In this document: positions 1-11,340 of the stretch, one piece after another
Position numbering within the stretch: the first letter of the stretch is position 1
Layout of the letters: the number at the start of each line of letters is the position of its first letter
From: Bryum argenteum
Lineage: Eukaryota > Streptophyta > Bryopsida > Bryales > Bryaceae
Assembly: GCA_037043015.1 (NCBI GenBank)
Contig: CM073323.1
Span: forward strand, 19,558,758 to 19,622,757
Length of the DNA: 64,000 nucleotides
Direction: 5' to 3'
Made by a program: the position numbers and the translations under genes
The notes under the pieces: generated by a model
Told to the model about the DNA's origin: nothing
Databases searched by the model: none
The model's input: the letters and a program-made list of their open reading frames with translations, nothing else

Positions 1-866
1 TTGTCCACTTTCGTAATTTGGAAAATCTTGCGCCGCCTTTCTTTTTCTAAATAACCAAGTCAAATTTATCAAAACTTAGAACCACAAACAAATCATGTAA
101 TAAAACCTTATTTTAATAAACTAAGCATATTCATTGTTTAATAATACTAAAGAGGGCCACAATTCCACAAACAAAGGACTTACAAAATACAAATTTAAAT
201 TCCCCTAACTACATTAAGTGCTTGTTTCTAAGTTTCCGCGTACCTCGGCACTAACTACTTCACTAAGCTTCTTGTAAAAGAAACTATTGAAGAAGTGAAA
301 GCGTTCTTTTTCATTAGAGTCAAGGAAGTCCGGTCTCTGAATGTACCTGAACAAACAACAGAATAACTCCAAACTCAACCATGACCCTCATACTCATGAG
401 TAGACTTGACCATAGCGATTATCATAAAACAAAAGACCATTTAGCTTTCCATGTTCAATTAAAAGAACCATGAAGTGAAAAAGGCACAAGCGAGTGTAAG
501 TTCTAAGTCCCATAATACTAATACAATCTAGCTAAGACATGCAAACTATCCTCAATCAAGACATGCGAACAATTATCAGTCATGATAGTGTAGTTAGTAA
601 AACACTTACTTGATGTAGAAATCTATAATAGTATCATTTAGGAACTCCATTGGCTCAAGTCGCTGCAAATCTTCGGGTAGTATTTCCACTGCCTCTGGAT
701 CTGACCTGATTATTTTAACGTTTTAATGTCAGAAATAAGCTACTTACATTCATAAGTCGAAGGAATCAAGCATACTTAAAGGAAACATCAACTCTTATAT
801 AGCATAAACCTCGTTGCATTTTGGGTTTAAGTTCCGTTACCTTGAAGGATAAGTAATGCTGTACCC
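1..866 (-). CDS. ULP2/SENP6-7-like SUMO protease (peptidase C48), partial, four exons
   Basis: Four minus-strand exons can be joined in frame: 866-841, 705-610, 346-244 and 46 to beyond position 1. All have GT-AG borders and matching phases. The joined reading runs from YPSRSDPEAVEI through LEPMEFLNDTIIDFYIKY and ERFHFFNSFFYKKLSE to FSKLRKWT. These are the conserved N-terminal blocks of the C48 cysteine protease domain, and the RFHFFNSFFYKKLSE block is most like ULP2 or SENP6/7. Such enzymes remove SUMO chains in the nucleus. The catalytic His, Asp and Cys come later in the domain and lie off the left edge, so activity cannot be judged. The 5' end is not settled: no exon upstream of 866 joins cleanly to the zinc-ribbon ORF at 1128-2106. 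Confidence 0.8.
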
Positions 867-1127
867 CTGAAGACTGGAAAAAGGTAAATGGAAACCAATC
901 TGCTGTTAGAATCAAAACTGAGAAACAAAATAGAATCCTTATCAAATTGAAGCATTCCTTGCACGCTCTATTCTCACCTGCTTAGTCATCTATAAAAGAA
1001 AATGGAGCTAAAAAATGTTGCTTTTCACAAATGCAAAAGTAAAACGTACCACCTAAGAACATGCTCTTCTTTTACAAATCAACATCAAAACATGCAAGAA
1101 ATACAAACTATGAAAGTAAAAATATGC

Positions 1128-2106
1128 TTACTCCATGTTGTTGATCTTCAACCCGATTTTTTGTTGACGAAAAAATTCCGCAACTACATGAAGTTTCTCA
1201 GCATCTGAAGAACCCTTCATGTTTAATGGAATTGGAGTTCTTCTCTTAGCGGATTTAGCAAGGTTGTTCTCAACCGTTATAAACTTGGACAAATTCGAAT
1301 ACATTTCATGAACATTTTCTGACTCAAAACAACGCATCACGAAAGTCACGTCATCATCTTCTTCTTCTACATTTTCTAATTGTTCACCTATATCTACTCG
1401 CTCAAGAGGACCAGGTGATAACGTGTTTGTTTCCAAATTTTCGCTAGTACTAACGGCTTGAACCTTTTCAAATTGCCTTTTTCTATATCTCTTGTACTTG
1501 AGATATTTTCTCAATTTCTTAAAGACATCGTTTTCTTTCCAAGCATATTTCTTCCCACTACCGAAATTGATATCCATCAATTCATCTTTTCTGTCTCTAA
1601 TAATTTTTTTCACTGCACTTCGAACTGAAGGATCCTCTAGGCTAAATTCACCTAGTGGAAGAATTCCACTAGATTGACCTTCTTCAATCCACTTGTGGAT
1701 TGTTCTTTGATTGTTTGTATAACACTTGTGCTGAATTGCATAATCTTCTCTCAGACACTTTCTACCATACAGCTTAGTTTTGACTCTATTATGCATACGA
1801 GGCGGATCAAAGATCATATTATAGGTAGGAGGTTTTCTCATCTTGTGCCCCATAATAGCTTGTCTTGCAGGAGGGCCTCGAAAGTCTTCAATGATTGATG
1901 GTGGCTCCGATAGACCCTCCATTGGTATCTCCGTTGGTTCCTTCCTTGCCACCTCCATCGGCACTGCCAATTCCTTATTTGCTTCGGCCACCTCCAGACG
2001 CGTCCCTCTTGGTGTTCCGCATTCGCGGCAGAACTTAGCGTTGTCTCTCACAAAAGTGGTACCGCATTCTTCACAGAATGGAGAGAACGCCATTGAACTG
2101 CCATGA
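1128..2106 (-). CDS. Zinc-ribbon protein of unknown function, possibly the 5' part of the C48 protease gene
   Basis: This is an open frame of about 325 codons. I chose the ATG just before the first zinc ribbon; the frame stays open a few codons further upstream. Residues ~5-30 carry two CxxC pairs (CEEC and CREC) spaced like a zinc ribbon. A basic middle follows, containing KKLRKYLKYKRYRKRQ, then an acidic stretch (VEEEDDD) and a helical C-terminus ending KINNME. I recognise no catalytic domain. It lies directly upstream of the protease exons on the same strand, and its end overlaps a possible donor (GTAAGC). It could be the regulatory N-terminus of that gene, but the phases do not fit any joint I tried. 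A separate single-exon gene is equally possible. Confidence 0.5.
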
Positions 2107-2129
2107 TCCACATCCACAAAGTCAAACAA

Positions 2130-3190
2130 TACGTTAATAAATAAGGGCTTCGTTAGAAGTGATTATAAATTTCAAATTTGAATATTAAAAGTGAATTTTC
2201 AAACGAGTGACTGAGCCACTATTTACTACAAACACAAATACCAATCATTCTCGACATAAAAAATAATAATATTGAAATTGAAATTGCCATCACCTTGTTG
2301 CCCCGCGTACCTCGTGAGGGCGTTCCAAGCACTTAAGGCCCACTATGACGCAATCGCAGTAATCGACCAGAGCGCCTGCTTGCACTCAAACCTCCGCTGA
2401 AGTTCCTCCCCAACTCCCTCGAAACAAGGCTAACTGCAAATTTTCCTTATGCATTTCATTAGCACATCAACAAAAACAACTATCGTGTGCGACTTTTGCT
2501 ACATACAACCTTAATTCCGTCAAAATGGCACTATGCCATGTGCCATTTTGTCACACCAAATCTTACATATGCGCTCACATGGAGTGGTGTATTTTATAAT
2601 ATCACAATTTTTTTGATAATATCACTCCTTTATTGACAGTTCAGAAAGTTGAGGGGTGCCAATTTATCAGCATTATGCCATTTTAACGGAATTGGAGATA
2701 TACTGATACTCCTACAGATACATTTTTATTGTAGAGCTTCCCTCAATTGAAGTTTATGTGTTGCAACTTTTGGCGCAACTTGTGTGGAGATCAGGTGCAC
2801 AATACTTGCTAGATGATCGTTTATCCATTTGAATCTACTTTTGCCTTTGGAACTTACTTTGCTTCTGAAGTTTTATTCAGGTCCTTTCATTCCTCCCGAG
2901 AGTAGCACCCTCACTGGCATAAACAATCGCTTCCTCTGCACAACACAAAAAAAATGGTCACTTTTGAGATGAAGCAACAAGTGGAATGTAAGCTTATAAC
3001 GATCCACACAAATGGCCACTTTTGAGATCAAGCAACAAAGTGATATGTAAGCTTTCAACAAGGTTGCTTGAAGTCTTGATTTTCCTCACGAAACAAACAG
3101 ATCACTACGCTATATAGGACCCATGCAGTGATGACCTTTTGGGTAACATGCTTTTCATGCTACTTGAAGATGATAACTGAATGCATGCAG
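2130..3190. other. Intergenic, no gene supported
   Basis: AT-rich sequence with a GC-richer patch at 2290-2420. Minus-strand frames across that patch are short and interrupted, and I found no splice-consistent exon. No RNA gene was recognised. Confidence 0.5.
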
Positions 3191-3275
3191 CATTGTCTGT
3201 TCTTCCGAAGTTCATTGTCTGTTCTTCCGAAGTTCATTGTCTGTTCTTCCGAAGTTCATTGTCTGTTCTTCCGGG
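3191..3275. repeat. 22-bp tandem repeat, about four copies
   Basis: The unit CATTGTCTGTTCTTCCGAAG plus TT starts at 3191, 3213, 3235 and 3257. The first three copies are perfect; the fourth ends in CCGGG. Confidence 0.95.
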
Positions 3276-3716
3276 TCATTACGAGCCATGGAAGTAGTTA
3301 CTTATGACAATAATGTACATTCCTCACCCCCACGTTATCACCACAACCTTATAAATCACAACCATGAAAAACCGTGAAAAAATCACATGCTTGCATTGAT
3401 CATGAACACAAATTGGACATCATGTATGGACAGTGGCAGTGTGAAGAAACCGTGGAATGTAGGAAGTAGAATCTCCCGCGACAATGGTGTAGTCATTTTC
3501 TGAAAAGTAATACGAAGGGCATATCCAAAGAGGGAACTTGAACTGATTCGAAGACTTACGACTTGGCAAGTAATGATTTGGATACGATTTGTTGAAGCGG
3601 GGAAGTCCTTCTCGCTGGTAGGAATGGAACTGTTCGTCAATGATGGAGTGATTGAACTTGTTCAGCCTTTTGTTCTGTGCTACTTCGTCCCACACATAAT
3701 GCCAGCAGCTTGAGTT

Positions 3717-3786
3717 ACGCAGCCACGAGGAACGCCGCCATCACCAGACCCAGCAGAGCCAGAGTTCTCGTCGTCGACGCTGCCAT
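3717..3786 (-). CDS. Possible signal-peptide exon of a small secreted protein
   Basis: From an ATG at 3786 the minus strand reads MAASTTRTLALLGLVMAAF and then VAA before a stop. This looks like a cleavable signal peptide: a short polar start, a hydrophobic core and small residues at the end. The stop overlaps a usable donor (GC|GTAACT), so it could be a first exon. Downstream minus-strand frames at 3420-3695 are open but match nothing I know. The evidence is the peptide character alone, so confidence is low. Confidence 0.25.
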
Positions 3787-3819
3787 GACTCACGAGTGTT
3801 TTGCGAAATATTCGAGCTA

Positions 3820-3879
3820 GGTGCAAGCAGGAAGCAGGTGCAAGCAGGTGCAAGCAGGAAGCAGGTGCAAGCAGGAAGC
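3820..3879. repeat. GGTGCAAGCA/GGAAGCA minisatellite
   Basis: Imperfect tandem units of GGTGCAAGCAGGAAGCA and a shorter GGTGCAAGCA form alternate across 60 bp. Confidence 0.9.
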
Positions 3880-3972
3880 GAGAGAGTGGATAAGGGAGTG
3901 GATAGACGCAACAGTAATCCGGAAGAGGCCGTGTCGTCATGCATCCCTGAATCGAAGGGCAAGGAGTAACCT

Positions 3973-4034
3973 TAGCTTTAGCCCTCACTTTAGCCCCCTC
4001 ACTTTAGCCCCCCCCCTCACTTTAGCCCCCCCCA
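3973..4034. repeat. CTCACTTTAGCCCC tandem repeat
   Basis: About four copies of CTCACTTTAGCCCC occur, with C-runs of different lengths. This is typical slippage-prone DNA. Confidence 0.85.
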
Positions 4035-4408
4035 CTTTCATGTTAGCCCCCCTCTATCTACAATGGAAATGTACAAAATGGAAGTTTGCCATGTGCTCAC
4101 ATGACTAGCACATGGTAAATGTTTGCCATGTGCTATGTAAATTAGGCAAGAGTACCTAGGTAAGATAATTAAGGTAAAACGGTAAACTCAAATTATGCAT
4201 GACATGTGTCAAATTTTCATGACTTTAGGGTTTGAGGAATTCCTCACAAATCATGTACCTGATACAAAGATTTTGGGAATGTAGTCATGGTGTAGATTAA
4301 GAAAAATTTATATTATTTAATGGACAATCTACATTTGTGGAAGTGTACATTGTAGGAAATATGTACATATCTAGCTATCTATCTACATCTAAAATCTAAG
4401 CAATTCGC

Positions 4409-4465
4409 ATCACGCTCCATACGCCTGAGGTTGGAGCCGAGCTGCAGAACAGACCTTCCTTGAGC
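4409..4465 (-). pseudogene. Duplicate copy of an L-arabinokinase exon border
   Basis: The minus strand repeats the acceptor and the first codons of the exon at 5327-5252: TGCAG followed by LGSNLRRMERD. It then diverges into unrelated sequence after position ~4409. In the other copy the same acceptor leads into a full conserved exon, so this one is a broken partial duplicate. Confidence 0.65.
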
Positions 4466-4856
4466 GCGTCCAACGACTCCCTTCTAACGTTGGCAAAGAT
4501 GAATGAAGCGGCGACCCACAAATGTTCCTACTCGCACGGACCTGTAATCTGCACCACCAACACTGTATGCCCGAATTTTTAACGCAAGCAACTCTAGGTT
4601 GTCAATGCTCGAAAACATCGTGCCTCAAGATGTCAGATAGAAACAAAGTACCAAAATATCAGACAGACAGACATGTTTCTACAAGTAGAATATGCTCATA
4701 TCCATTATTTCTACATCAAGTCACAAAAATCAGTGCAACACAACGCTGGAACAGAGCGATGAAAAGGCAAATGACCCAAAGAGAGTGTCGCAAATTCACG
4801 TATTCGACGAGGCCCTTTAGACGAGGAAAAGTGCTTGGTTCAAGATAGATATTTAC

Positions 4857-5007
4857 CTGTAGAACTAAGCTACCTGAGTAATCTGCAATGCCTCCCATGA
4901 CATCCAGACGTCCAGGAGCTCTAGCAACAAATATGTCATCCTGGATGCCAGCCCATCCCACAGCACCAGTAGTCAGTTCTCGCCGTGACTTCAAACTCGA
5001 TGCTACA
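4857..5007 (-). pseudogene. ARA1: L-arabinokinase, GHMP-kinase start exon
   Basis: A 151-nt minus-strand exon lies between CTGCAG and a GTAAAT donor. It encodes [20 protein letters not shown] followed by [21 protein letters not shown]. The [10 protein letters not shown] block is the first GHMP-kinase (galactokinase-type) motif and is nearly identical to what I know of plant L-arabinokinase, which phosphorylates L-arabinose at C1 in cell-wall sugar salvage. The exon ends on a full codon (Gln), as expected before the next exon (MPI in other plants). I see no following kinase exon in the 4.4-4.85 kb stretch, so the kinase is truncated here. Confidence 0.8.
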
Positions 5008-5251
5008 CTGCAGCTCATAATTTCATCGTCTATTATGGAACATGTGCACTAGAAGGTGTTTGACAGTTTATGATATTTGTTCATGGTCCTCCGTCAGATT
5101 CCCTTTGACCAGTACGACGACAATTGCAAATGACAATACGACGACAATTGCATGCTACTGCTTTGCAAAAATACCTTTACAAAGGGTCACGACGCAAAAG
5201 TGACACCAGAAGCTTAACATAGACATTTGAATTCCAGTGGAAAAGCCGTAC

Positions 5252-5327
5252 CAAGAATGCAGTCACTGGCTTTAATAAGATCTGGGACATATACATCACG
5301 CTCCATACGCCTGAAGTTGGAGCCGAG
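5252..5327 (-). pseudogene. ARA1: L-arabinokinase, middle exon of the GT-like N-terminal half
   Basis: A 76-nt exon is bounded by AGCAG and a GTACGG donor. It encodes LGSNFRRMERDVYVPDLIKA followed by SDCIL. This corresponds to the plant arabinokinase block around YTPDLMAASDCMLG in the glycosyltransferase-like N-terminal half. It keeps the gene's order and strand (N-terminal exons at 6.2-6.7 kb, kinase exon at 4.9 kb), but the exons that should lie between are absent. Confidence 0.75.
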
Positions 5328-5491
5328 CTGCTACTCGGTCGGTGAACAAACCTTCATTGCAACAAATAATTGAAGTCAGAGTCAAATCATATGACCATCA
5401 CGATTGGCATGACCAAGCACTTTGTTACGAATATCACATAGTTTCTGAACCTAACGGTAAAAATCCTGACAAGCAATTCTTTGCAGCGAGC

Positions 5492-5930
5492 TCACTTTAC
5501 GTAGCAAGGTCTATGTTGTGACCTTACTCCCGAACCCACGACGCTCCTCTCGGAGTACTCTCCCCAACGTTTGTTGGCCGCGTCCACGTCTAGACCAGCG
5601 AACATGTCGCCCAAGGAGTCCCCCGCAGTGGCTAGCTCGTGAAACAAAGGTAAGTTGTTCAGGAGTCCGCCTCCCGCCAGCGCCGAGCCCGTCGTGCGTC
5701 CCATAGCTTTGCCCAGCCGCTCTGCTTCCTCCATGTTACCTTGACCAGCAGCGATGGCGGCCCTCACACCTGATCCGATCACGCTGGATTCTGAATAATC
5801 CCTCCACCGCTGAGATGCTGCTTCAGGATTTCCCGTGATAACATCGCCCAAGCTCTGAAAACTTGTAGCTACCTCGGCCACGACTGGGATATTTCCCATT
5901 GTAAGCTGATCAATCACCGGTTTAGGAATC
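5492..5930 (-). CDS. Repeat protein exon with a GD..G...RW.(D/E)YSE.SV.GSGVR motif
   Basis: An open minus-strand frame of ~145 codons follows a plausible acceptor (TGTTTAG) near 5931. It holds two copies of an ~80-residue unit. The first has SLGDVITGNPEAASQRWRDY and then SESSVIGSGVR; the second has SLGDMFAGLDVDAANKRWGEY and then SERSVVGSGVR. The linker between them is Gly-rich (GSALAGGGLLNNLP). The second copy stops soon after GSGVR. It is clearly more GC-rich than its surroundings. I do not recognise the family. It sits among arabinokinase exons on the same strand but has no counterpart in that enzyme, so it is probably an inserted gene fragment or an interrupted neighbour. Confidence 0.5.
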
Positions 5931-6210
5931 TAAACACCAAGGCCCGTGGGGTATATGACTACAACTTCACGGGATCGATATATTTCTACTGGTACTGAAA
6001 CATACAATGTTGATATATCATCACAGACTGCGCTCGATCAAGCGCGCAGAGGATCTACACATAAAAGGTGTGCAAGTCGGCAAGAATTGATCAGGGGGTG
6101 GCTAGGGTCGGATGGATGTTAATAGGTGCCGACTACGTATCTATATTACGTGACAAAAATTGAATGACCGAGTACGACTATCTATGTCGGTAATGGATCC
6201 ATGTTCTAAC

Positions 6211-6665
6211 CTGCTCAAGTGAGCGCTTGCAATCCACCGTCAGGGGATCAGACTGCACCGCTCCACAATCCAGCAACACCTGCATGCAATCAATCACGGA
6301 AAAATATTCAATTGGACCCACGATCTAAACTCCAGACGTACAATCATAATCATTTAACAATCCAAAACAGAGCAATCAGTACATGTCGAATGTGAAGCTT
6401 GGGAGACGGAATGTCTCGCTTGAAAACAAATCCTGGCGCAGCCGTGACAATGTGAACCTAGTGTCTCGCCAGACATAAATGACGCGCCACCTGCAAATCG
6501 CAACGTGCTCTTCATCAATCCAGGAACAATTACTTTCACAAGAATCGCATCTTTTTTCAACGAAAAGCTCGGGAATGGCTTGCGCACCTCCGCGACGCGC
6601 GTTGCGTGCCCGTAGCCATGGCCTCTGACATAATACACAAACACCAATGGCACAGGTGCCACCAT
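6211..6665 (-). pseudogene. ARA1: L-arabinokinase N-terminal exons 1-3, with an in-frame stop
   Basis: Three minus-strand exons join in phase: 6665-6588 (from ATG, MVAPVPLVFVYYVRGHGYGH then ATRVAE), 6490-6383 (VARHL through VHIVTAAPGFVFKRDIPSPK to RH) and 6279-6211 (VLLDCGAVQSDPLTVDCKRS then LEQ). They match the start of plant L-arabinokinase, a two-part cytosolic enzyme with a glycosyltransferase-like N-terminus and a GHMP kinase. Exon 2 has a TAG at 6460-6458, where relatives have an acidic residue (AGHDVH versus ARH*VH). With many later exons missing, the locus reads as a decayed or rearranged copy. A sequencing error at the stop is possible but would not restore the missing exons. Confidence 0.8.
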
Positions 6666-7138
6666 CGCTACTGCTGAGTCCAATCGCACAAGCGATCAAT
6701 GCAGCGATCGAGAACCCTAGTATAACGAGAATGCTCGATTCCAACTCTAGATTACGTAATTCTGGAACTGATTGCCAGGCGCATCTATTTGCTGCATGCG
6801 GATTGTCGGAATCCTTCCCATAGAATCACACTTTTCACAATAGAAATGCTGGAAGAAGGCGATGAACTAGAGATGCCTCAAACCCTAGATTGCTCACTCT
6901 CAAGAGCAGCTTCCCTCGATTCGTATGGCGGTGAAGATAAGAATGAAGATTGAATGTCTAAACCGTGGATGAAAACCTTCATTGTCATCCATACTTTCAT
7001 CAAGGGGAAGTAAGTAGGGATTTACCCTCTCTGTGCCCATCTCTTACTTGCATGTTTGTGATGTAAGCACATCACAAAACCCCCCTCATCCTAGTAGTGC
7101 ATCTTCCTTTATTGCCCTCCATCAGAAGACGCTCTCCA

Positions 7139-7285
7139 TCACCATCGTGTTGAAGAATTATATGTCCAGATTGCACATGCACTGGATGCAAGTCATGCAA
7201 CCTTTGAGCGTCAAAGCACGATCATTGATAGTGTTGGAGACCACTTACATAGTGTTTGTGTCAATTCTCTCTAAATCATTCGTAT
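7139..7285. repeat. Dispersed repeat, second copy near 25150-25275
   Basis: Shared stretches include GTTGAAGAAT, GCGT(C/G)AAAGCACGAT(C/T)ATTG and GACCACTTAC, followed by GTGTCAAT. The order is the same in both places with small gaps. No ends or coding potential were recognised. The surrounding 6.7-7.8 kb is AT-rich without a supported gene. Confidence 0.6.
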
Positions 7286-10200
7286 TTTTGTAAGTGTGAA
7301 CTAAGTAACAGTTCAGATTTTGCTCTTTGCGGCATCACAAGAAACTTTTTTTGATATCCTTGTGTAAGTTCGAAAGTTTCTTTTTGTTTTCCCTCTTAAT
7401 TTTCACGAATTAATTGTTTTCCTTGTGTTCTACTTTTCACGTTCAGGGGATCGTTGAACATTTCTGTTACAGTAGGGGAAGTACTGGTTTTTTTTTGTAG
7501 GGAAATTTACAACTTTTGTCTTCCTTCGAAAAGTTGATAGAGAATTCCATTTGTTTTCATTGTTTGTTATTCCATACAAGGGATTCAAACAAATAACATG
7601 GAGTGAAACAATTAATATTCATGTTACAGGAGAAGTACTTACTTTTATTAACCAGAAAATTCCATCAAACAGGGAAAAATCTATTAAACAAGGAACTCGT
7701 ATACTGTTCTCGTTCACCTTTAATTTACAAAGTGAAAATATGAATTTTTCATCAACAGGAAAATGAGTGAATCATTAATTTTCATCAAAACTCAACTACA
7801 TGTACAACTACAACAATCTAAACCAATCTACACAGCTTCCCATGTAAGGGGAATTCCTTTTGAGAACCCAGTCACAATGTAGTTTGAAATCACATACTCT
7901 CCTAAATACCTCCTGGAATATGGTGAAGCCTTGACAGATGCTCTAAACCCACCATGTTTCCCTGCAATTTCCTTCAGTACACTCAAATAAACCAACCCAA
8001 TATAAGGATCATCCAGATCTCCCTCTATCTCTTCAGTTTCCTCCTCTGTTTGTAAATGTGCAGGCAATGTCACCTTCCTCACAACTCCAACCTTGTACCT
8101 TAGTGAACCCTCACTTTTTTCAAACCAATACAGTTTTCCCACTTGAGGCCATGGTGGTAGTATTGATTTGTGGCCTTCAGACAACAAATGGAATCTAAGG
8201 CTTAAATCACATATCTCATGAGCTATCACTACATCTTTTCTATCTGGTATTGAATGCAGCATGAATTTGTGTAATAACATGTTCACTGGCCTAGTATCTT
8301 CTCCAAAGTTTTGTCTTGGCTTGGATTTTAGTACCCTCATGAATGATAAATCTGACTGCTTTGCCTCACTGCTGCCTTCTCATGTAGGCAAGTGCTCAAA
8401 GTATTCGGCTCTGAAGAAAATTTCATGAACTCCAAGAAATTCATGCATGAAGTTGGAGACTATTTTACCTTTCGAATTTCAATATCCTAAGTCCTTCGCT
8501 TCAGATTCTTGTGATTCGTCAGGCCTGATGACGACAAAGCCATTCAACCTGTACTTTGTCCCTTGATGTATCAAAAAGGACAATTTCTCTACCTCATCTT
8601 TAAACTCAAGCTCTGTTTCTTCCGATAAAAGCCCTCGCCCCTTCCAATAACCCATGAGGTAGGTTTTCACAGTCTTCAACATACTTATTTTGTTTCCATG
8701 TTTCCACCCCACACACACACCCTTCCTTTTCAACACTTCCTTACATGGACAATTAGGCACAATCTGCTGTAGTTTCCACAAATCCACTGCAGTATCTTTG
8801 GATGAAGTTATAAATCACCCATTCAAGTGATCCGGGGGGCATTCTTTCAAATGAGAACCTGTCAATACAAGTAAAAAAAATATCAATAACTTCTTTAATA
8901 ACACACACTTTAGTAATTTAAAACTCTACAAATTTAGTACTATTTACAAACAATTGAGTTATCCTCAAAGTCCACAAAGTTTGAAGAATATAGTTCATTC
9001 TTGTTGACTTCTTGACTCTTCAAATTTAAGGTGACTTTTCAGATAACTCAACTTACTCAAGTGAAATAAACTTGAGAAAAGAAATTTACCTTCAGATCCT
9101 TGCCTTCTAGTAGAGGTCATCAAACTAGTATGCAACAAATGAATTGCTCTTTGTGGTGGATATAGTAAGTCCAGGTCCATATACTTTTGCTTGTACAAAG
9201 AACTATAAGATGTTCTTGCATGGTAAGCTGCATATGTCAATTGGTTCTTTTTCCTGTTCGTTATGATGTTTACATAGCTCGACACCTTCCTCTCATGTCA
9301 GAAACACCAAAAAATATCATGTGATCCATGCCTTAAAACATCATCAAGTAATTTACCATTGCCTACAACAACAAGGGACAAAAAGTTACACATGAATCAC
9401 AATGCAACTTTGAGCAGTTAACACAAGATTCATTACAACACTAATGAAACACTAATGAAAAAGAAATCATACCTGCAACATGTTCTAGAATGGAACCATC
9501 TGGCCTCTAGTTTTCTTCCCATCTAACTCTCCATGCCACCAAATATTTCCTTCCAATGGTTATAAACTCAATAGTCCATCCATGACTTCGGGTATGATTG
9601 AAGAATAATCGACAAACCTCAATCAAAATAAGACCCAAAGAACAAAGTTCATGTGTCTTTTGGTAGCCCATTCGATCCAGGATTTATCACTAGAGGAAAA
9701 CAGTGTCCGGAGGGACACAGTTTAACGTGCGTTTTAACGCAGTTTAACGCGGTTTAACAGGGTCAACTTTGTTGACGCAAAAATGCGCACTACGTCACGG
9801 ACGTCTTTTGGGCTTGACGTTGCACATCTAAATGTGTTAAACCGTTTAACATAAGATGACGTGCTACGTCAAAACGCGTCATCTGAGGGCAGGTAAGTTA
9901 TCTAAGGTCAGTAACTTCTGAAGTAACTTAGTTTCCACGGTGGCTATGATATGGACATTTCTCATGTTTATGGCGTGTACACGCCTCCGTCGTTTTGGAT
10001 GGATGAAGAATTTGCTGATCATGTGGCAGATTCTTAATGGCTGAGATTTAGACACGTGGCGTGATCTTGGATTTTGCGTATAATTTTGCGCTAGAATTTA
10101 GATATCCGTTATATACTTATATTGTGTTAATGTTGACACAGAGTGACGTGTTTTTAAAATGCGTCACCAACGTTAAATTTGACGTTGTTTAACATTGTTA

Positions 10201-10565
10201 AATTCAGATGTCATTTGTTTTAACGCGTTTCGGATGATGTGTTTAGACGTAGGGTGACATTCGCGTTATCGAGTTATGTGTCAATAGAAACAGGGCCTCG
10301 TGTCAAAGTGACGTTACATGACACAACATGACGGAAATGAAAACGTCAAAAGTGACGTTACATGACACAATCGATAAAGTAAATGCAATGTCAAAAATAA
10401 CACACTCTGAGAGAAACATACACGAAATGGAGTGCAACATGAAGCTGGTCAGTGTTTTTGCTGTATTAGATGGAAAATTAGCCACTAATACAAAGTCGCA
10501 AGTATTGAGTAGCATAAAGCATAAAGGCTACGTATATATGCTATGTGCTAGGGTGCTCCTTGCGT

Positions 10566-10780
10566 TATACTACGTCAAAAGTGACACGCTAGCATTAAAC
10601 CTGCGTCAATGGTGACGCATTCAAGTACTCTATATGATGACGTCTCTAAAAACAGTGTTTAACACAACTTTTGTCACTTTTGATGGGCACGTCACTTTTG
10701 ACGCGCGCATCACTTTGACGCGCGCATCACTTTGACGCGCGCATCACTTTTGACGCAGAAACCTTAGCCGCCGTAGGGTG
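10566..10780 (+). repeat. Internal duplication in the CACTA element, first copy
   Basis: This unit (ACGTCAAAAGTGACACGCTA through TTTAACACAA and on to CGCAGAAACCTTAGCCGCCG) recurs at 11167-11340 with scattered changes. It contains three 17-bp tandem units (GCGCGCATCACTTTGAC) that the second copy lacks. Confidence 0.85.
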
Positions 10781-11166
10781 ACTTTCTGGGTTTCCTCATG
10801 CTCGATTTTTCTTGATTTGCACAACACACATTACGACGGATACGTTGAGTTTCATGAGGCATGTCATGCAATCAAACTGGGATAGAGATCATCACGATGC
10901 AACTCTTCAACAACCTAAGAATTGCAAATAATGAAGAAAAACTTGTAAAACTCCAACACCTCTAGAACTCATACTTTAACAATCTAACATGTTAATTTCT
11001 AAAACCGTAGAACTCTAACACAAAATGTGTAGAAATGAAAGCAAGAGTGAGATTCTAGCTTATATCTTTCCTAAAAGTACCATGACCTAACTATGGCGGC
11101 TAACCCTAGCCGCCTCTGTTCATCCACCCCGATGAAAGTCATCCTCAGGTTCACTAGTGACGCATT

Positions 11167-11340
11167 TATATTATACAACGTCAAAAGTGACGCGTTGGCG
11201 TTAAACTTGCATCAATAGTGACGCATTCACGTACCCTACATGATGACATTTCTAAAAACAATGTTTAACACAACCTATGTCACTTTTGACGCGGTAGGCA
11301 CTTTTGACGCAGAAACCCTGGCCGCCGCAAAACCCTAAAG
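11167..11340 (+). repeat. Internal duplication in the CACTA element, second copy
   Basis: This is the shorter partner of 10566-10780. It keeps the CGTCAAAAGTGACG palindrome at 11179-11192, the GTCACTTTTGACG motif at 11279 and the GCAGAAACCCTGGCCGCCGC end. Confidence 0.85.

Noticed and set aside
3191..3275. Regular direct repeats that could suggest a CRISPR array
   Set aside because: The units are head to tail without spacers and the DNA is eukaryotic, so it is a simple minisatellite.
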